DNA of 64,000 bases from Limiplasma sp036645955. Its GTDB lineage: Bacteria > Bacillota > Clostridia > Christensenellales > Aristaeellaceae. A model generated the notes under the pieces. The model saw nothing but the letters and a program-made list of their open reading frames with translations, had not been told where the DNA came from and did no database searches. Each line of letters opens with the position of its first letter. Position 1 is the stretch's first letter. Of this stretch, positions 26,894-36,800 are shown in pieces. The stretch spans positions 1 to 64,000 of the forward strand of contig JAVXND010000001.1 of the NCBI GenBank assembly GCA_036645955.1, written 5' to 3'. The position numbers and the translations under genes are program-made.

Positions 26894-28081
26894 TTAGCGC
26901 TCCTCCGCAACCGCTCCGCTGTGTTTTTGATGAACCTTGAGCGTGCTCACATTGCGCGTCATGCTCAATTTTTCGTGCAAAAGCTGAATGCTGTGTGTAA
27001 ACACATGCACGGTGAGCAACAGCCAAAACATAATATACACCAACAGCAGTACCATGCATACAATCATCGCAGCCATGATGCCGCTTTGCGATCGTCCAAC
27101 CATGGCAAGCACCAAAAGAATTGCAAGGGGCGCAGGCATTACAACAATATACAGCACCACATAGCGCACCGCGCATTGCCAAAGCTTCGGCCTGCCCTGC
27201 GTTCGCCGATCCACCACACGCAAGCGGGCAAGCATTTTCCCAGGGGTTCGGCCGCCCAACAGCCATTCTCCCAGCACAAAATACAGCAAAATTCCCGCCG
27301 CATAATAGCTCCCAACCCATAAAAGCATTTCCATGGAGCTTTGCGTATCGGGTATGAGCGCAGGTACAAGCCACAAAACCAGCACCGCCGCAATGCAGAG
27401 CAAAATTCCATCCAGCATGGCGGCAAAAATGCGGCGCGTTACCGATACCTGCGTACCGCGCCCGTAGGCAACGGTATCCATGCGCTCCTTAGAAGGCAAC
27501 AGCCGCATTAACAGCGGCGCAATTTTGTATCCCAAAAAGCCGCCCAAGGTGTTGGTCATCAGGTCGTCCACATCCGCCAAGCGGTATGGGCGCGGGTACA
27601 CCCCAAACAAGCCGCTGAGCTGGGTCAGTTCAAATACAAGGCTCAGCCCCAGCGAGCACAGAAGCGTCTTTTTAAGCCCAAAGCCAAAATAATAGCGCAG
27701 GTAGATGCCAAAAGGCATGAGCATGACCACATTGGCCGCGATTTGAAAAAAATTGCGGTTCCAAAAAAAATGATAGTAGGTTGCGGGATTGGCGATATCC
27801 ACCGCCTTGTTAAAAAACAGCTGCCCCACCTCGCGAAACGGAATCAGCTGAATGGTCGGCGAGGTAAGCTTGCTCACCCGTTCCACATCGGGCAAGGGCA
27901 AAATGGTCAGAAAGTAAGCGCACATCAAATACAGAATAAAGGAATACACAATGGCTGTGCGCAGCAGCAGGATCGCGCCGTATTTTCGGTATTGCACCAG
28001 CATATAGGGTACGGTAATCGCAAGCGCAACAAACGGAAAAAACAGCAATGCAGTTTTCAGCGGTTCAATGTATTGATTCAC
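26894..28081 (-). CDS. VanZ-RDD fusion membrane protein
   Basis: A 395-residue polytopic membrane protein. Residues 1-195 match the VanZ family (four to five helices, with FELTQLSG and the DVDDLMTNTLGGFLGY motif). Residues about 213-370 match the RDD family (RRIFAAMLDG at its start and GRTPGKMLARLRVVD). VanZ raises low-level teicoplanin resistance in enterococci; RDD proteins are often linked to ion or solute transport. The start is a GTG at 28081 with GAGGG 7 nt upstream, 10 nt after the stop of the epimerase gene. The fusion's function is not known. Confidence 0.88.
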   Translation of the reverse strand: MNQYIEPLKTALLFFPFVALAITVPYMLVQYRKYGAILLLRTAIVYSFILYLMCAYFLTILPLPDVERVSKLTSPTIQLIPFREVGQLFFNKAVDIANPATYYHFFWNRNFFQIAANVVMLMPFGIYLRYYFGFGLKKTLLCSLGLSLVFELTQLSGLFGVYPRPYRLADVDDLMTNTLGGFLGYKIAPLLMRLLPSKERMDTVAYGRGTQVSVTRRIFAAMLDGILLCIAAVLVLWLVPALIPDTQSSMEMLLWVGSYYAAGILLYFVLGEWLLGGRTPGKMLARLRVVDRRTQGRPKLWQCAVRYVVLYIVVMPAPLAILLVLAMVGRSQSGIMAAMIVCMVLLLVYIMFWLLLTVHVFTHSIQLLHEKLSMTRNVSTLKVHQKHSGAVAEER

Positions 28082-28091
28082 GCCAAAGCCC

Positions 28092-29114
28092 TCACACCAG
28101 CAGTTTTGGTAAAACTGCTGTCATATGTTCGTAGCCCTCAATCACCGCATCGCACCAAAAGTCAAAATCAGGGTCTGGCTTCCTGCATTCCTCATGCGCG
28201 TAGATGTATTGCACCGTTTCGCGCACACCCCTGTCGAAGCGTTTTACCGCTTGATACTCTGGCACGGCGCGTTTGACTTTGGCATTGTCAAAAAGCACGG
28301 TATTGCTCTTATCCCCAATCAGCTGACCCACAAATTCGGGGTTCAGCTGTGCAAGGGTGTCGCTTGCTATGTGAACCAGCTGCGGTTTTACGCCGAGCGC
28401 CGCGCCAATGGCCTCATAAATTTGGTTCCAAGTCAGGCTTTCATCACTGGTAATTTGAAATACTTCTCCTTTGGCATGCACATTGCCCATCAAGCCGCAA
28501 AAAGCAACGGCAAAATCGGTGTTGTGCGTAAGCGTCCATAGCGTGAGGCCATCACCGGGCACAATCACCTTGCGCCCTGTGCGCATGCGTTCCAGAACGG
28601 CAAAGCTGCCGTTTTTGCCGTGCAATGCCACAGGCACGCCCGCGTTGCCATAGGTATGGCTTGGGCGAATGATGGTAACGGGAAAGCCCTGCTCGCGGTA
28701 AGCCTTCATCAGCAGCTCTTCGCACGCGATTTTATTGCGGCTGTATTCCCAATAGGGATTGGCAAGGGGGGTACCCTCGTTAATCCAAGGGGAGGACAGC
28801 GGCTTTTGGTAAGCCGAAGCGGAGCTGATGAAAAAATATTGCGCTGTTCGGTTGGCAAAAAGGCGCATATCGCGCTTCACCTGCTCGGGGGTAAAGGCGA
28901 TAAAATCCGCCACCGCATCAAAATGCTCATCCCCAAGCGCGGCAAGCACGGCGCTTTCATCGTTAATATCTGCCTTTAGCACACGGGCACCCTTAGGCAC
29001 AAGCTTTTCGCTGTGCCCGCGATTGAGCAATGTAAGCTCCCAGCCCAATTCAACGCACCTTTGGGAAATTGCGGTGCTGATGGTTCCCGTGCCGCCAATC
29101 AATAATGCCTTCAT
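28092..29114 (-). CDS. NAD(P)-dependent epimerase/dehydratase (extended SDR)
   Basis: A 340-residue Rossmann-fold protein. The N-terminal nucleotide-binding motif is GGTGTIS, an Asp follows strand 2 (KADIND), and the catalytic region has SSASAYQ with YWEYSRNKIACE providing the YxxxK pair. It resembles NAD-dependent epimerases, including those acting on nucleotide sugars or CDP-linked sugars, but the substrate cannot be read from sequence. It is co-directional with and 10 nt upstream of the VanZ-RDD gene. Divergent from the PHP gene. Confidence 0.82.
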   Translation of the reverse strand: MKALLIGGTGTISTAISQRCVELGWELTLLNRGHSEKLVPKGARVLKADINDESAVLAALGDEHFDAVADFIAFTPEQVKRDMRLFANRTAQYFFISSASAYQKPLSSPWINEGTPLANPYWEYSRNKIACEELLMKAYREQGFPVTIIRPSHTYGNAGVPVALHGKNGSFAVLERMRTGRKVIVPGDGLTLWTLTHNTDFAVAFCGLMGNVHAKGEVFQITSDESLTWNQIYEAIGAALGVKPQLVHIASDTLAQLNPEFVGQLIGDKSNTVLFDNAKVKRAVPEYQAVKRFDRGVRETVQYIYAHEECRKPDPDFDFWCDAVIEGYEHMTAVLPKLLV

Positions 29115-29216
29115 AAATAGCTCTCCCTTTTTTGCTTCCTATGATGCCCCGTGGTTCTTTGTAACGTTCATGCGTTTTATCTTAGCACAGGAGGTTTCCA
29201 AAAGCAAGGCTCGAAC

Positions 29217-29246
29217 CTTGCTTTTCTTGCTCTTACCAGCTATAAT
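29217..29246 (+). promoter_or_regulatory. promoter of the PHP-barnase-barstar-asnA group
   Basis: TTGCCT (29217-29222), 18 nt spacer, perfect TATAAT (29241-29246), 32 nt before the ATG of the PHP gene. Confidence 0.6.
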
Positions 29247-29278
29247 TCTAGTGTTTAGATACGTAAGGAGGCACCTGC

Positions 29279-30157
29279 ATGAACCTGTTTCATGAGAACA
29301 AACCATTTTGGAAGGGGAATCTCCATTGCCATACCACCTTGAGCGATGGTCTGCTCTCCCCAAGTGCCGTCAAGGCATTTTATCGCCAAAAGGGCTATGA
29401 TTTTCTGGCCATTACCGACCACCGTATTCTTTCAGAGCCCGCACATATAGAAGATGGCTTGCTGCTCCTGCCCGGATTGGAAATGGATTTTATGCTGCCG
29501 GGTGAAGCGCTGCACATTGTTGGCATTGGCATGAGCAGCAAGCTTGACCGCTATGATTTAAGCGCAAGCCCCCAATTTTGCATCAACCGCATGCGCCATT
29601 GCGGCGGACGAGCCATTGTTGCACACCCTGCATGGTCGCTCAACACGGTTGCCACGCTTAGCGCCCTCACCGATGTAACCGCCGCTGAAATTTACAACAG
29701 CGTTTCCACCTGCCCATGGAACGGCGACCGTGCCGATTCGTCGGGCGTGCTGGATGTTTGCGCTACCCACGGCACGCTCTTTAACCTTGTTGCTTCCGAT
29801 GATTCGCACTTTTACAATGGTGAAGCAGGGTACAGCGCCACCATGATCCAAGCGGATGAGCTTACACAGCAAGGTCTGCTTTCCGCCATGGACGAGGGGC
29901 GTTTTTATGGCACGCAAGGCCCCGCGTTTGAGCAAATCACAGTGGAAAAAGGTTTGCTCACCGTTACCTGCTCCCCCGTTGACACCATTGTTTTCTACAG
30001 CAATCTGGTATGGTCTGCAGAGCGCTGTCAAACAGGCAAAGCGCTCACCCATGCTTCCTACCCACTGCAAACCAGCCGCGGCGAAACCTTTGTGCGCGTG
30101 CAGTTGATTGACGAAAACGGCAAAAGCGCTTGGTCTAACCCCATTTTGCTTAAATAG
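29279..30157 (+). CDS. PHP-domain phosphoesterase
   Basis: A 292-residue metal-dependent phosphoesterase of the PHP superfamily. Seen metal-site motifs are NLHCHTTLSDG (residues 14-24), the ITDHR motif (about 41-45), the H of IVAHPAWSLN (about 115) and SDDSHF (about 174-179). The C-terminal part (about 215-292) is beta-rich and may be a substrate or membrane-surface domain. Such proteins hydrolyse small phosphate esters or nucleotides; the substrate is unknown. AAGGAGG precedes the ATG. It is followed after 45 nt by the barnase-type gene. Confidence 0.85.
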   Translation: MNLFHENKPFWKGNLHCHTTLSDGLLSPSAVKAFYRQKGYDFLAITDHRILSEPAHIEDGLLLLPGLEMDFMLPGEALHIVGIGMSSKLDRYDLSASPQFCINRMRHCGGRAIVAHPAWSLNTVATLSALTDVTAAEIYNSVSTCPWNGDRADSSGVLDVCATHGTLFNLVASDDSHFYNGEAGYSATMIQADELTQQGLLSAMDEGRFYGTQGPAFEQITVEKGLLTVTCSPVDTIVFYSNLVWSAERCQTGKALTHASYPLQTSRGETFVRVQLIDENGKSAWSNPILLK

Positions 30158-30202
30158 ACCCCTAAGCGCGCAAAAAGCAAGCTTGAAAGGTTGGTGTTTA
30201 CC

Positions 30203-31051
30203 ATGAAGAAGCATTGGCATGCAAGGCTGACCGCATTGTTTTTGGTGTGGCTCTCCATGGGCTTTGGCTCGCTCGCCATGGCAAAGGAAAACAGCATTGT
30301 CGTAGAAGCGGCGCAATACCCCGTTTCTGAAAACGGCGCTTACACCTCCATGGAGGAGGTTGCGGTTTATTTAGCCGCCTACCATCACCTGCCCGCAAAC
30401 TTCGTTACCAAAAGGCAGGCGGAAGCGCTGGGCTGGAACAACCGACTGGGCAATTTAGACGAGGTTTCCCCCGGCTCCTCCATCGGCGGCGACCATTTCG
30501 GCAACTATGAAAACGTGTTGCCAAGCGCCAAAAACCGCAAATGGACGGAATGCGATATCCACTATCACGGCGGCTACCGCGGCGGCGAACGCATTGCCTT
30601 TTCAAATGATGCTTTGATTTATTTTAGCGACGACCATTACAATACCTTCACGCAGGTGCAGGTCGTTGCAGGGGAAGGCAAAGCGCCAAAAAAAGAAACC
30701 GCTGTCAAGGTCAGGAAAAACGGCAAATACACCTCCGTCAAGGAGGTGGCGGCTTATTTGCACAAATACGGCGAGCTGCCCTCCAACTACCTCACCAAAG
30801 CAGAGGCCAAAAAATTAGGTTGGAGCAACAAAAAAGACAATCTGGGCAACGTCGCGCCTGATTGCGCCATCGGCGGCGATTCCTTCCAAAACCGTGAAAA
30901 ACTGCTTCCCGAAAAAAAAGGACGCAGCTGGGCTGAATGCGATGTAGGCTCGCACAACGGCAAGCGCGGCAAAGAACGCATTGTATATTCAAGCGATGGG
31001 CTGATCTATTACTCCCCCGACAATCACAAAAGCTTTACACAGCTGTATGAT
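30203..31051 (+). CDS. secreted protein with two barnase-type ribonuclease domains
   Basis: A 283-residue secreted protein (stop at 31052-31054). Signal peptide 1-27, then two barnase-like domains at about 46-152 and 175-283 joined by a Lys/Ala-rich linker. Domain 1 keeps all catalytic positions of barnase (numbering in brackets): K70 (K27), E116 (E73), R126 (R83), R130 (R87), H145 (H102). Domain 2 keeps K199, E245, R255 and R259, but N274 stands at the H102 position with H275 next to it. The ATG at 30203 gives a good signal peptide; a GTG four codons upstream is too close to the AAAGG site. Barstar is encoded next. Barnase cleaves RNA outside the cell. Confidence 0.92.
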
Positions 31052-31080
31052 TAGTGCGGCTCATGAAAGGATGGAACTAT

Positions 31081-31368
31081 ATGCGCGACATCGTTTTGGA
31101 CATCACACCCTTTGAAGAAAAAATCTCCCTGCACCGTTACCTCAAGGAAATGCTTTGTTTTCCCTTTTATTACGGCGCTAATCTTGATGCCTTGCACGAC
31201 GAGCTTGCCAGCGAAACCGAAAATCTGCATATCACCGTGATTTACCCCCAATCGCCCCAAGGCAAAATGACGGAATATTTGCCGAACCTGATGCGGGTGT
31301 TTGAGGATACCGCTCGTGAAAACTATCATTTGGAAATCACTTTTCAGGAAGGAAGATCCAAACCATGA
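31081..31368 (+). CDS. barstar-family ribonuclease inhibitor
   Basis: A 95-residue cytosolic protein that should block the neighbouring barnase inside the producing cell. The barnase-binding segment is clear: YYGANLDALHDEL, with Y30, Y31, D36 and D40 at the positions of barstar Y29, Y30, D35 and D39; W38 of barstar is His here. GGATGG precedes the ATG at 31081. The gene starts 26 nt after the barnase stop, and its TGA overlaps the ATG of asnA. One inhibitor is encoded for two nuclease domains. Confidence 0.93.
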   Translation: MRDIVLDITPFEEKISLHRYLKEMLCFPFYYGANLDALHDELASETENLHITVIYPQSPQGKMTEYLPNLMRVFEDTARENYHLEITFQEGRSKP

Positions 31369-32372
31369 GTCAAACCATCATTCCAGAGGGCTACCGTCCC
31401 ACGCTTTCCCTGTACGAAACACAAGCGGCCATCAGCCTCATTAAGCGTACCTTTCAGGATAGCCTTTCGCTTGCGCTAAACCTAAAGCGCGTATCCGCCC
31501 CGCTGTTTGTAGATCCCGCCACAGGCTTAAACGATGACCTGAGCGGCGTGGAACGCCCCGTAACCTTCGACATTCCCGCCGCGCATATTGACGCGCAGGT
31601 GGTGCATTCCCTTGCCAAATGGAAGCGCATGGCGCTCTACCGTTACGATATCTACCCCGGCAAGGGGCTGTATACCGATATGAACGCCATCCGCCGCGAT
31701 GAGGATCTCGATAACATTCATTCCATCTATGTAGATCAGTGGGATTGGGAGCGCGTGATCACCCCTGAAACACGCACCCTGTCCACCCTCAAGGAAACCG
31801 TGCGGCAAATTATCGGCTGTATCTGCGATGCCTCGCTCATTGTCAACGGCCGTTATCCTAAATTGCAAACCCAGCTAAGCCGCGAGGTTGCCTTTGTAAC
31901 CGCTCAGGAGCTTCTGGAGCTTTACCCCAACAAAACCCCAAAGGAGCGCGAGCAAGCATTTGTGCGCGAGCATCCCATCACCTTTTTAATGGGCATAGGC
32001 GGCAAGCTTTCCAATGGAGAGCCTCACGATGGCCGCGCCCCCGACTATGATGATTGGAGCCTCAACGGCGATATTTTGTTTTACAATCCCGTGCTGGATG
32101 CGCCTATGGAGCTAAGCTCCATGGGCATACGCGTAGACAGCGAAACCCTCGACCGTCAATTGACGCTCGCAGGCTGTAACCATCGGCGCGAGCTGTTGTT
32201 TCACCGCATGCTGCTTGAAGACCGTTTGCCGCTCACCATCGGCGGCGGCATCGGGCAAAGCCGCATGTGTATGCTCTTGCTAGGCAAGGCGCACATCGGA
32301 GAGGTGCAATCCTCCATTTGGGACGAGGACACCCACCAAATTTGTGCAAAGGCGGGCATTACCCTGCTGTAA
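31365..32372 (+). CDS. asnA: aspartate-ammonia ligase
   Basis: A 335-residue enzyme (E. coli AsnA is 330) making asparagine from aspartate, ammonia and ATP with release of AMP. It has the class II aminoacyl-tRNA-synthetase-like fold. Seen landmarks are the N-terminal YETQAAISLIKRTFQ, the VSAPLFV...GLNDDLSGVERPV segment, the MNAIRRDEDLDNIHSIYVDQWDWE segment (residues about 106-129) and the C-terminal GGGIGQSRMCMLLLGKAHIGEVQ. It is translationally coupled to barstar (ATGA), an unusual pairing, and ends 8 nt from the end of convergent mnmE. Confidence 0.97.
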   Translation: MSQTIIPEGYRPTLSLYETQAAISLIKRTFQDSLSLALNLKRVSAPLFVDPATGLNDDLSGVERPVTFDIPAAHIDAQVVHSLAKWKRMALYRYDIYPGKGLYTDMNAIRRDEDLDNIHSIYVDQWDWERVITPETRTLSTLKETVRQIIGCICDASLIVNGRYPKLQTQLSREVAFVTAQELLELYPNKTPKEREQAFVREHPITFLMGIGGKLSNGEPHDGRAPDYDDWSLNGDILFYNPVLDAPMELSSMGIRVDSETLDRQLTLAGCNHRRELLFHRMLLEDRLPLTIGGGIGQSRMCMLLLGKAHIGEVQSSIWDEDTHQICAKAGITLL

Positions 32373-32380
32373 ACGCGTTG

Positions 32381-33730
32381 TTATTTGCCCACGCAAAATC
32401 TGGAAAAGATATCGTCCAGCAGTTTTTCATCCACGCTGTCGCCTGTGATACTGCCCAGCAAATACAAAGCCTCGTGCATATCCACAGCCGCTAAATCCAG
32501 CGGCTGTTTGCCTGTAAGGGTGGCAAGCGCTTGGTTGAGGCGGCCAAGCGCCTCCCTTGCCACGCTCAAATGCCGTTCGTGGGTGAGCATGTTTTCTTGC
32601 GGCATGCGCACAAAGCCGCTTAAATATTGGCGTACCTCGTCCAAGCCCTCAAGCGTTTGTGCCGATATGCGAAAAACGGCCGCGTGTGTGCTCATCTGCC
32701 GCACCTCTGCCACGCTCAGCTTTTCGCCCGCATCCTGCTTGTTGAGCAATACCGCGCACGGGCAGGGCAAAGCCAAGCGCAGCAGCGCTTTCTCCTCCGC
32801 CGTCGGCTCCGCAGACGCATCCACCAAGAGCAGCGCCGCATCCGCCTGCTCCAACGCCTTTTTGGCACGCTCCACGCCAATGCGCTCCACCTTATCGCCG
32901 CTTTCGCGCAAGCCTGCCGTATCCTGCAAAAGCACCCGCACACCGCTTAGGGTAAAGCTGCCCTCCAGCACATCGCGCGTGGTGCCAGGCACATCGGTTA
33001 CAATGGCACGCTCCTCGCCTAGCAATGCGTTAAACAGCGTGCTCTTGCCCGCATTGGGCCGCCCGCATAGCGCTACGCGCAAGCCCTCGCGCAAAATTCG
33101 CGCACTGCGCTCGTCAATGGCGCTGTTTAAACGTTGGGTTAGCTCTGTGAGCCCCTTTTCAAGACCCTCCAGCGCTTCCCCTTCGCTGATTTCATCAGGA
33201 TAATCAATATGCGCCTCAAGCCCCGCCAACAGCTCCGTCAATTTTTCCTGTGCCAAGCGCACAAAACGGCTTTGACCGCCCAAGAGCTGACGCTCCTCCG
33301 CACGCAAGGCCGCGGCAGATTGTGCGGAAATCACCCCCATAACCGCCTCCGCCTGCATCAGGTCTATGCGGCCGTTCATAAACGCGCGGCGTGTAAATTC
33401 GCCTGCCTCCGCTGGTCTGGCACCCAAGCGCACAAACAGCTTCACCACCAAAGCCGCCGCAATACTGCCCCCATGCGTGTGAAGCTCGCACACATCTTCT
33501 CTTGTATAGCTGTTGGGGGCGTACATCACCACGCCCATGGCTTCGTCAACCTGCTCGTTCCCATCCACCACATGCCCCACCATCAGCCGATGGCTTTCAA
33601 AAGGCGGCTGACGCTTGCGCGGCACAAATGCGCGTTCAAACAGGGAAACGGCATGCTCGCCGCTCAAGCGCACAATGGCAATGCCGCCTTCACCTGCCGC
33701 CGTAGCAATGCCCACAATGGTATCCGCCAT
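32381..33730 (-). CDS. mnmE: tRNA uridine-34 modification GTPase MnmE
   Basis: A 449-residue enzyme that, with MnmG, installs the aminomethyl-type group at C5 of wobble uridine. The N-terminal folate-binding domain (1-118) begins ADTIVGIATAAGEGGIAIVR. The helical domain holds an inserted G domain with GRPNAGKST (about 220), DVPGTTRD, DTAGLRE and LNKQD. The C-terminus is FCVGK, containing the Cys of the usual C(I/L/V)GK motif. The ATG at 33730 is favoured by spacing from AGAAG; one at 33739 is possible. mnmG is not in the window. Confidence 0.96.
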   Translation of the reverse strand: MADTIVGIATAAGEGGIAIVRLSGEHAVSLFERAFVPRKRQPPFESHRLMVGHVVDGNEQVDEAMGVVMYAPNSYTREDVCELHTHGGSIAAALVVKLFVRLGARPAEAGEFTRRAFMNGRIDLMQAEAVMGVISAQSAAALRAEERQLLGGQSRFVRLAQEKLTELLAGLEAHIDYPDEISEGEALEGLEKGLTELTQRLNSAIDERSARILREGLRVALCGRPNAGKSTLFNALLGEERAIVTDVPGTTRDVLEGSFTLSGVRVLLQDTAGLRESGDKVERIGVERAKKALEQADAALLLVDASAEPTAEEKALLRLALPCPCAVLLNKQDAGEKLSVAEVRQMSTHAAVFRISAQTLEGLDEVRQYLSGFVRMPQENMLTHERHLSVAREALGRLNQALATLTGKQPLDLAAVDMHEALYLLGSITGDSVDEKLLDDIFSRFCVGK

Positions 33731-33747
33731 CCATTTCACTTCTTTCT

Positions 33748-33776
33748 TTGCGGTTTCCGCTTAATCATGATATCAT
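33748..33776 (+). promoter_or_regulatory. promoter of addB
   Basis: TTGCGG (33748-33753), 17 nt spacer, TATCAT (33771-33776), in the divergent mnmE/addB gap, 50 nt before the addB start. Confidence 0.45.
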
Positions 33777-33826
33777 GTTCTTAGCACTTTTTCCATCCCA
33801 TTTCATCAACTTGGGGAGGCTACGCT

Positions 33827-36800
33827 ATGTCCGCTCATGTACGCATCATCACCGCTCGGCCGCACAGACTTTTTCAGCCCATTGTAAACGAGCTGGGTCA
33901 GCATTTGCAAAGGGAGGAGCCCTCCATATTGCTTGTGCCTGAACAATTTACGCTTCAAGCGGAACGCGAATTGCTTGCGCGGCTCAAGCTTCAAGGCTTT
34001 TTTACGCTTAATGTACTCAGCCCCTCCCGCCTTTACGAGCGTGTGCTGTCCAGCGCTGGGCACGATGAGCGCCAACCCCTGTCGGACGCAGGTCGGCGTA
34101 TGGCAGTCAGCCAAGCGCTGGAGCGTTTGGAAAACAAACTGCCCTACTACGGCTCCATTGCGCACAGGCGCGGCTTTGTGGAAAAGCTTGCCGCGCTCAT
34201 AACCGATTTAAAATCCGGGGGCATGACGCCCGAAGCGTTGGAGGCCTACGCCGCCACATTGCCAAGCGGCCTCACCCATGAAAAATTTGCGGATCTCAGC
34301 CGTATTTTTGCGCAATACCGCGCTGTTTTGCGCGACCGCTTCAGCGATAGTGAGGATCTTTCGGATTATGTGGCAAAACGGCTTCCGTTAAGCGATTCGC
34401 TGAGCGGTCAGCATTTGGTTGTTTATGGCTTTGACACCTTGCCAGACACCATGATGCGCTTTTTATGCGCCTGTGCGCCCCTGTGCGAAAGCCTCACGGT
34501 CGCGCTCATCTGCGATTTTTCCATGGCGGAGGATTCGGAGCTTTTTCTGCCCATTCGCCAAGGAATTAAGCGTTTCACCGCCATGCTTGCCAATGCGGGC
34601 ATTCAAACGAAGCTTACCCCCCTGCCGCCGGAGCCGCTCCCCCACGCCCCCGCCATTGCTTATTTGGATTCTGCTTTGTTTGCACTGCATGCAAGCAAAT
34701 ATTCCGAGCCACAGCAAAGCATCTTCCTTTTTAGCGCGCTTTCCCCCTTTGAAGAAGCAACGCTGATGTCCCGTCAAGCGCTTCGATTGCTGGAAAACGG
34801 AGTGGATCTGGAGCGCATCGCTGTGCTGTACCCAGACCAAAACGGCTACGACTTTGCGGTTTCAGCGGCACTGCGCGATAGCGGCATTCCCTTTTATACC
34901 GATCAAAAGCTGCCCGCCACCTCCCATGGGCTGGTGCGTTTTTTGCTCTGCGCCCTGCGCGCCATGGCCGATGGCTACCGCAACGCAGACCTGCTGGGCA
35001 TGCTCAAAAGCGGTTATGCCCCGCTTTGCTTTGAAGAGGGCTGTGAGCTGGAAAACTATGCTTATTCCTACGGGATTAGCAAAAGCCGCTGGCTCAAGCC
35101 CTTTACAAAGGGGGAAGCCGCCCTGTGTGAACGCATGGAAGCCCTGCGCAAAAAGCTCATGGAGCCGCTTTTGCACACACGCGCCGCCCTTGTGGCCGCA
35201 AAGGATACCGTCGCCTCCATGACCGCCGCCTTTGGTCTGCTGACCGAATGCAACGCCTACGAGGTGCTTAAGCGTGAAGAGCAGCAGCTTACCGAACATG
35301 GTCTGCTGATTCGCGCCAATCAAAACAGCCAAATTTGGTCAAGCATCCTCACCCTGTTTGATCAAATGGTGCATTTAAGCGATGGCGCACGCATCCCCCT
35401 CAAGCACATTGCTTCCAGGCTGGAATGCGGCTTTTCCGCCATAGCGCTGGCTTCTCTGCCGCCTGCCAGCGGCATGCTGCACGCGGGCACATTGGGGCAT
35501 TTGCTCACAGAGGGCGCAGACGCGGTTTTTCTGTTAGGGCTTAACGATTCCATTTTATCGCGCGCAACCGAAAGCCTCCTCACCCCCGAGGAGCGTGCAC
35601 AGGCACAGGAAAGCACAGGTAATTACCTTGGCCTCACAGATGAAAGCCGCGCGCTGTTTGCCAAGCTTGATCTCAAGCGTGCCATGACATTGCCTACAAA
35701 ATGGCTGTATTTAAGCTATGCCAAAACCGCACCAGACGGCACCGCGCTCCGCCCCGCCTCACTGCTTGCCAGCCTGCAAACCCGCATGTTTACAAGCATT
35801 GCCCAATCTCCCATACCTCAGGGCGATCTTCCCTTTGCCGCTCCGCAGGCGCTGGCAGAGCTTAGCCTATTGCTTCGCGCACACATGAGCGGCGAATTGC
35901 CAGAGGGCTTGTCCCCTCAAAGGCAGGCGATTTTAAAGGCGTTGCTGGAATCGCCCGATACCGCGCCAAGCGCTATGCGCCTCCTGCGTGCGCTCCATTT
36001 TGACGGCAGCTCTCAGCAGCTCGACCCTGCGCAGGCCCGCGCCCTTTTTGGGGATGAATCCCTCTCGGTAAGCCGTCTTGAGCAGTTTGCTGGTTGTCCC
36101 TTCAAGCATTTTATCAATTATGGCCTTCGTCCCCATGTGCTTCGCGAGTGGAAGGTAGATCCCATTGAAACAGGCAACTTCTATCATGCCAGCCTCGACC
36201 GTTTTGCAAAGCTGGCCAAGGCCAATGCCGCTTACCCCAACATCCCCGAGGAGGCTGTGGAGCACATGGCAGAGGAAGCCATTGCCCCATTGCTTGAAGA
36301 GCTGCTAGGCGGCCCCATGGGGGATGGCGAGCGAAGCCGCGCACGCTTTGAGCAAGCGCGTGCCGCCATTCGCCGCGCCGCGGTCACCATCACCCGTCAG
36401 CTTTCCGCAGGAAGCTTTACCCTGTACCAAACGGAGGCTTCCTTTGGCTACGAAGGCGGCTTACCCCCCATTGTGCTAAGCCTTGCGGATGGCCGCGAGG
36501 TAATGCTTCGCGGACGAATTGACCGCATAGACCGCTATGACGCGCCAAATGCCGTTTATCTGCGCGTGATTGATTACAAATCAGCCCAGCAAAGCTTAGA
36601 CGCGGCACGCACTTGGTGGGGTCTGCAGCTGCAGCTGCTTTTGTACCTTGATGTTTGCACCTCCGCCATTCCAAACGGAAAACCAGCGGGCGCGTTTTAT
36701 TTTTACGTAGCTGACCCGCTTGTGGAAAGCGATACGGACCTTGCCCCCATTGTGGAGGCCAAACTGCGCGATGTATTTCAGCTTCGCGGCATCACGCTTA

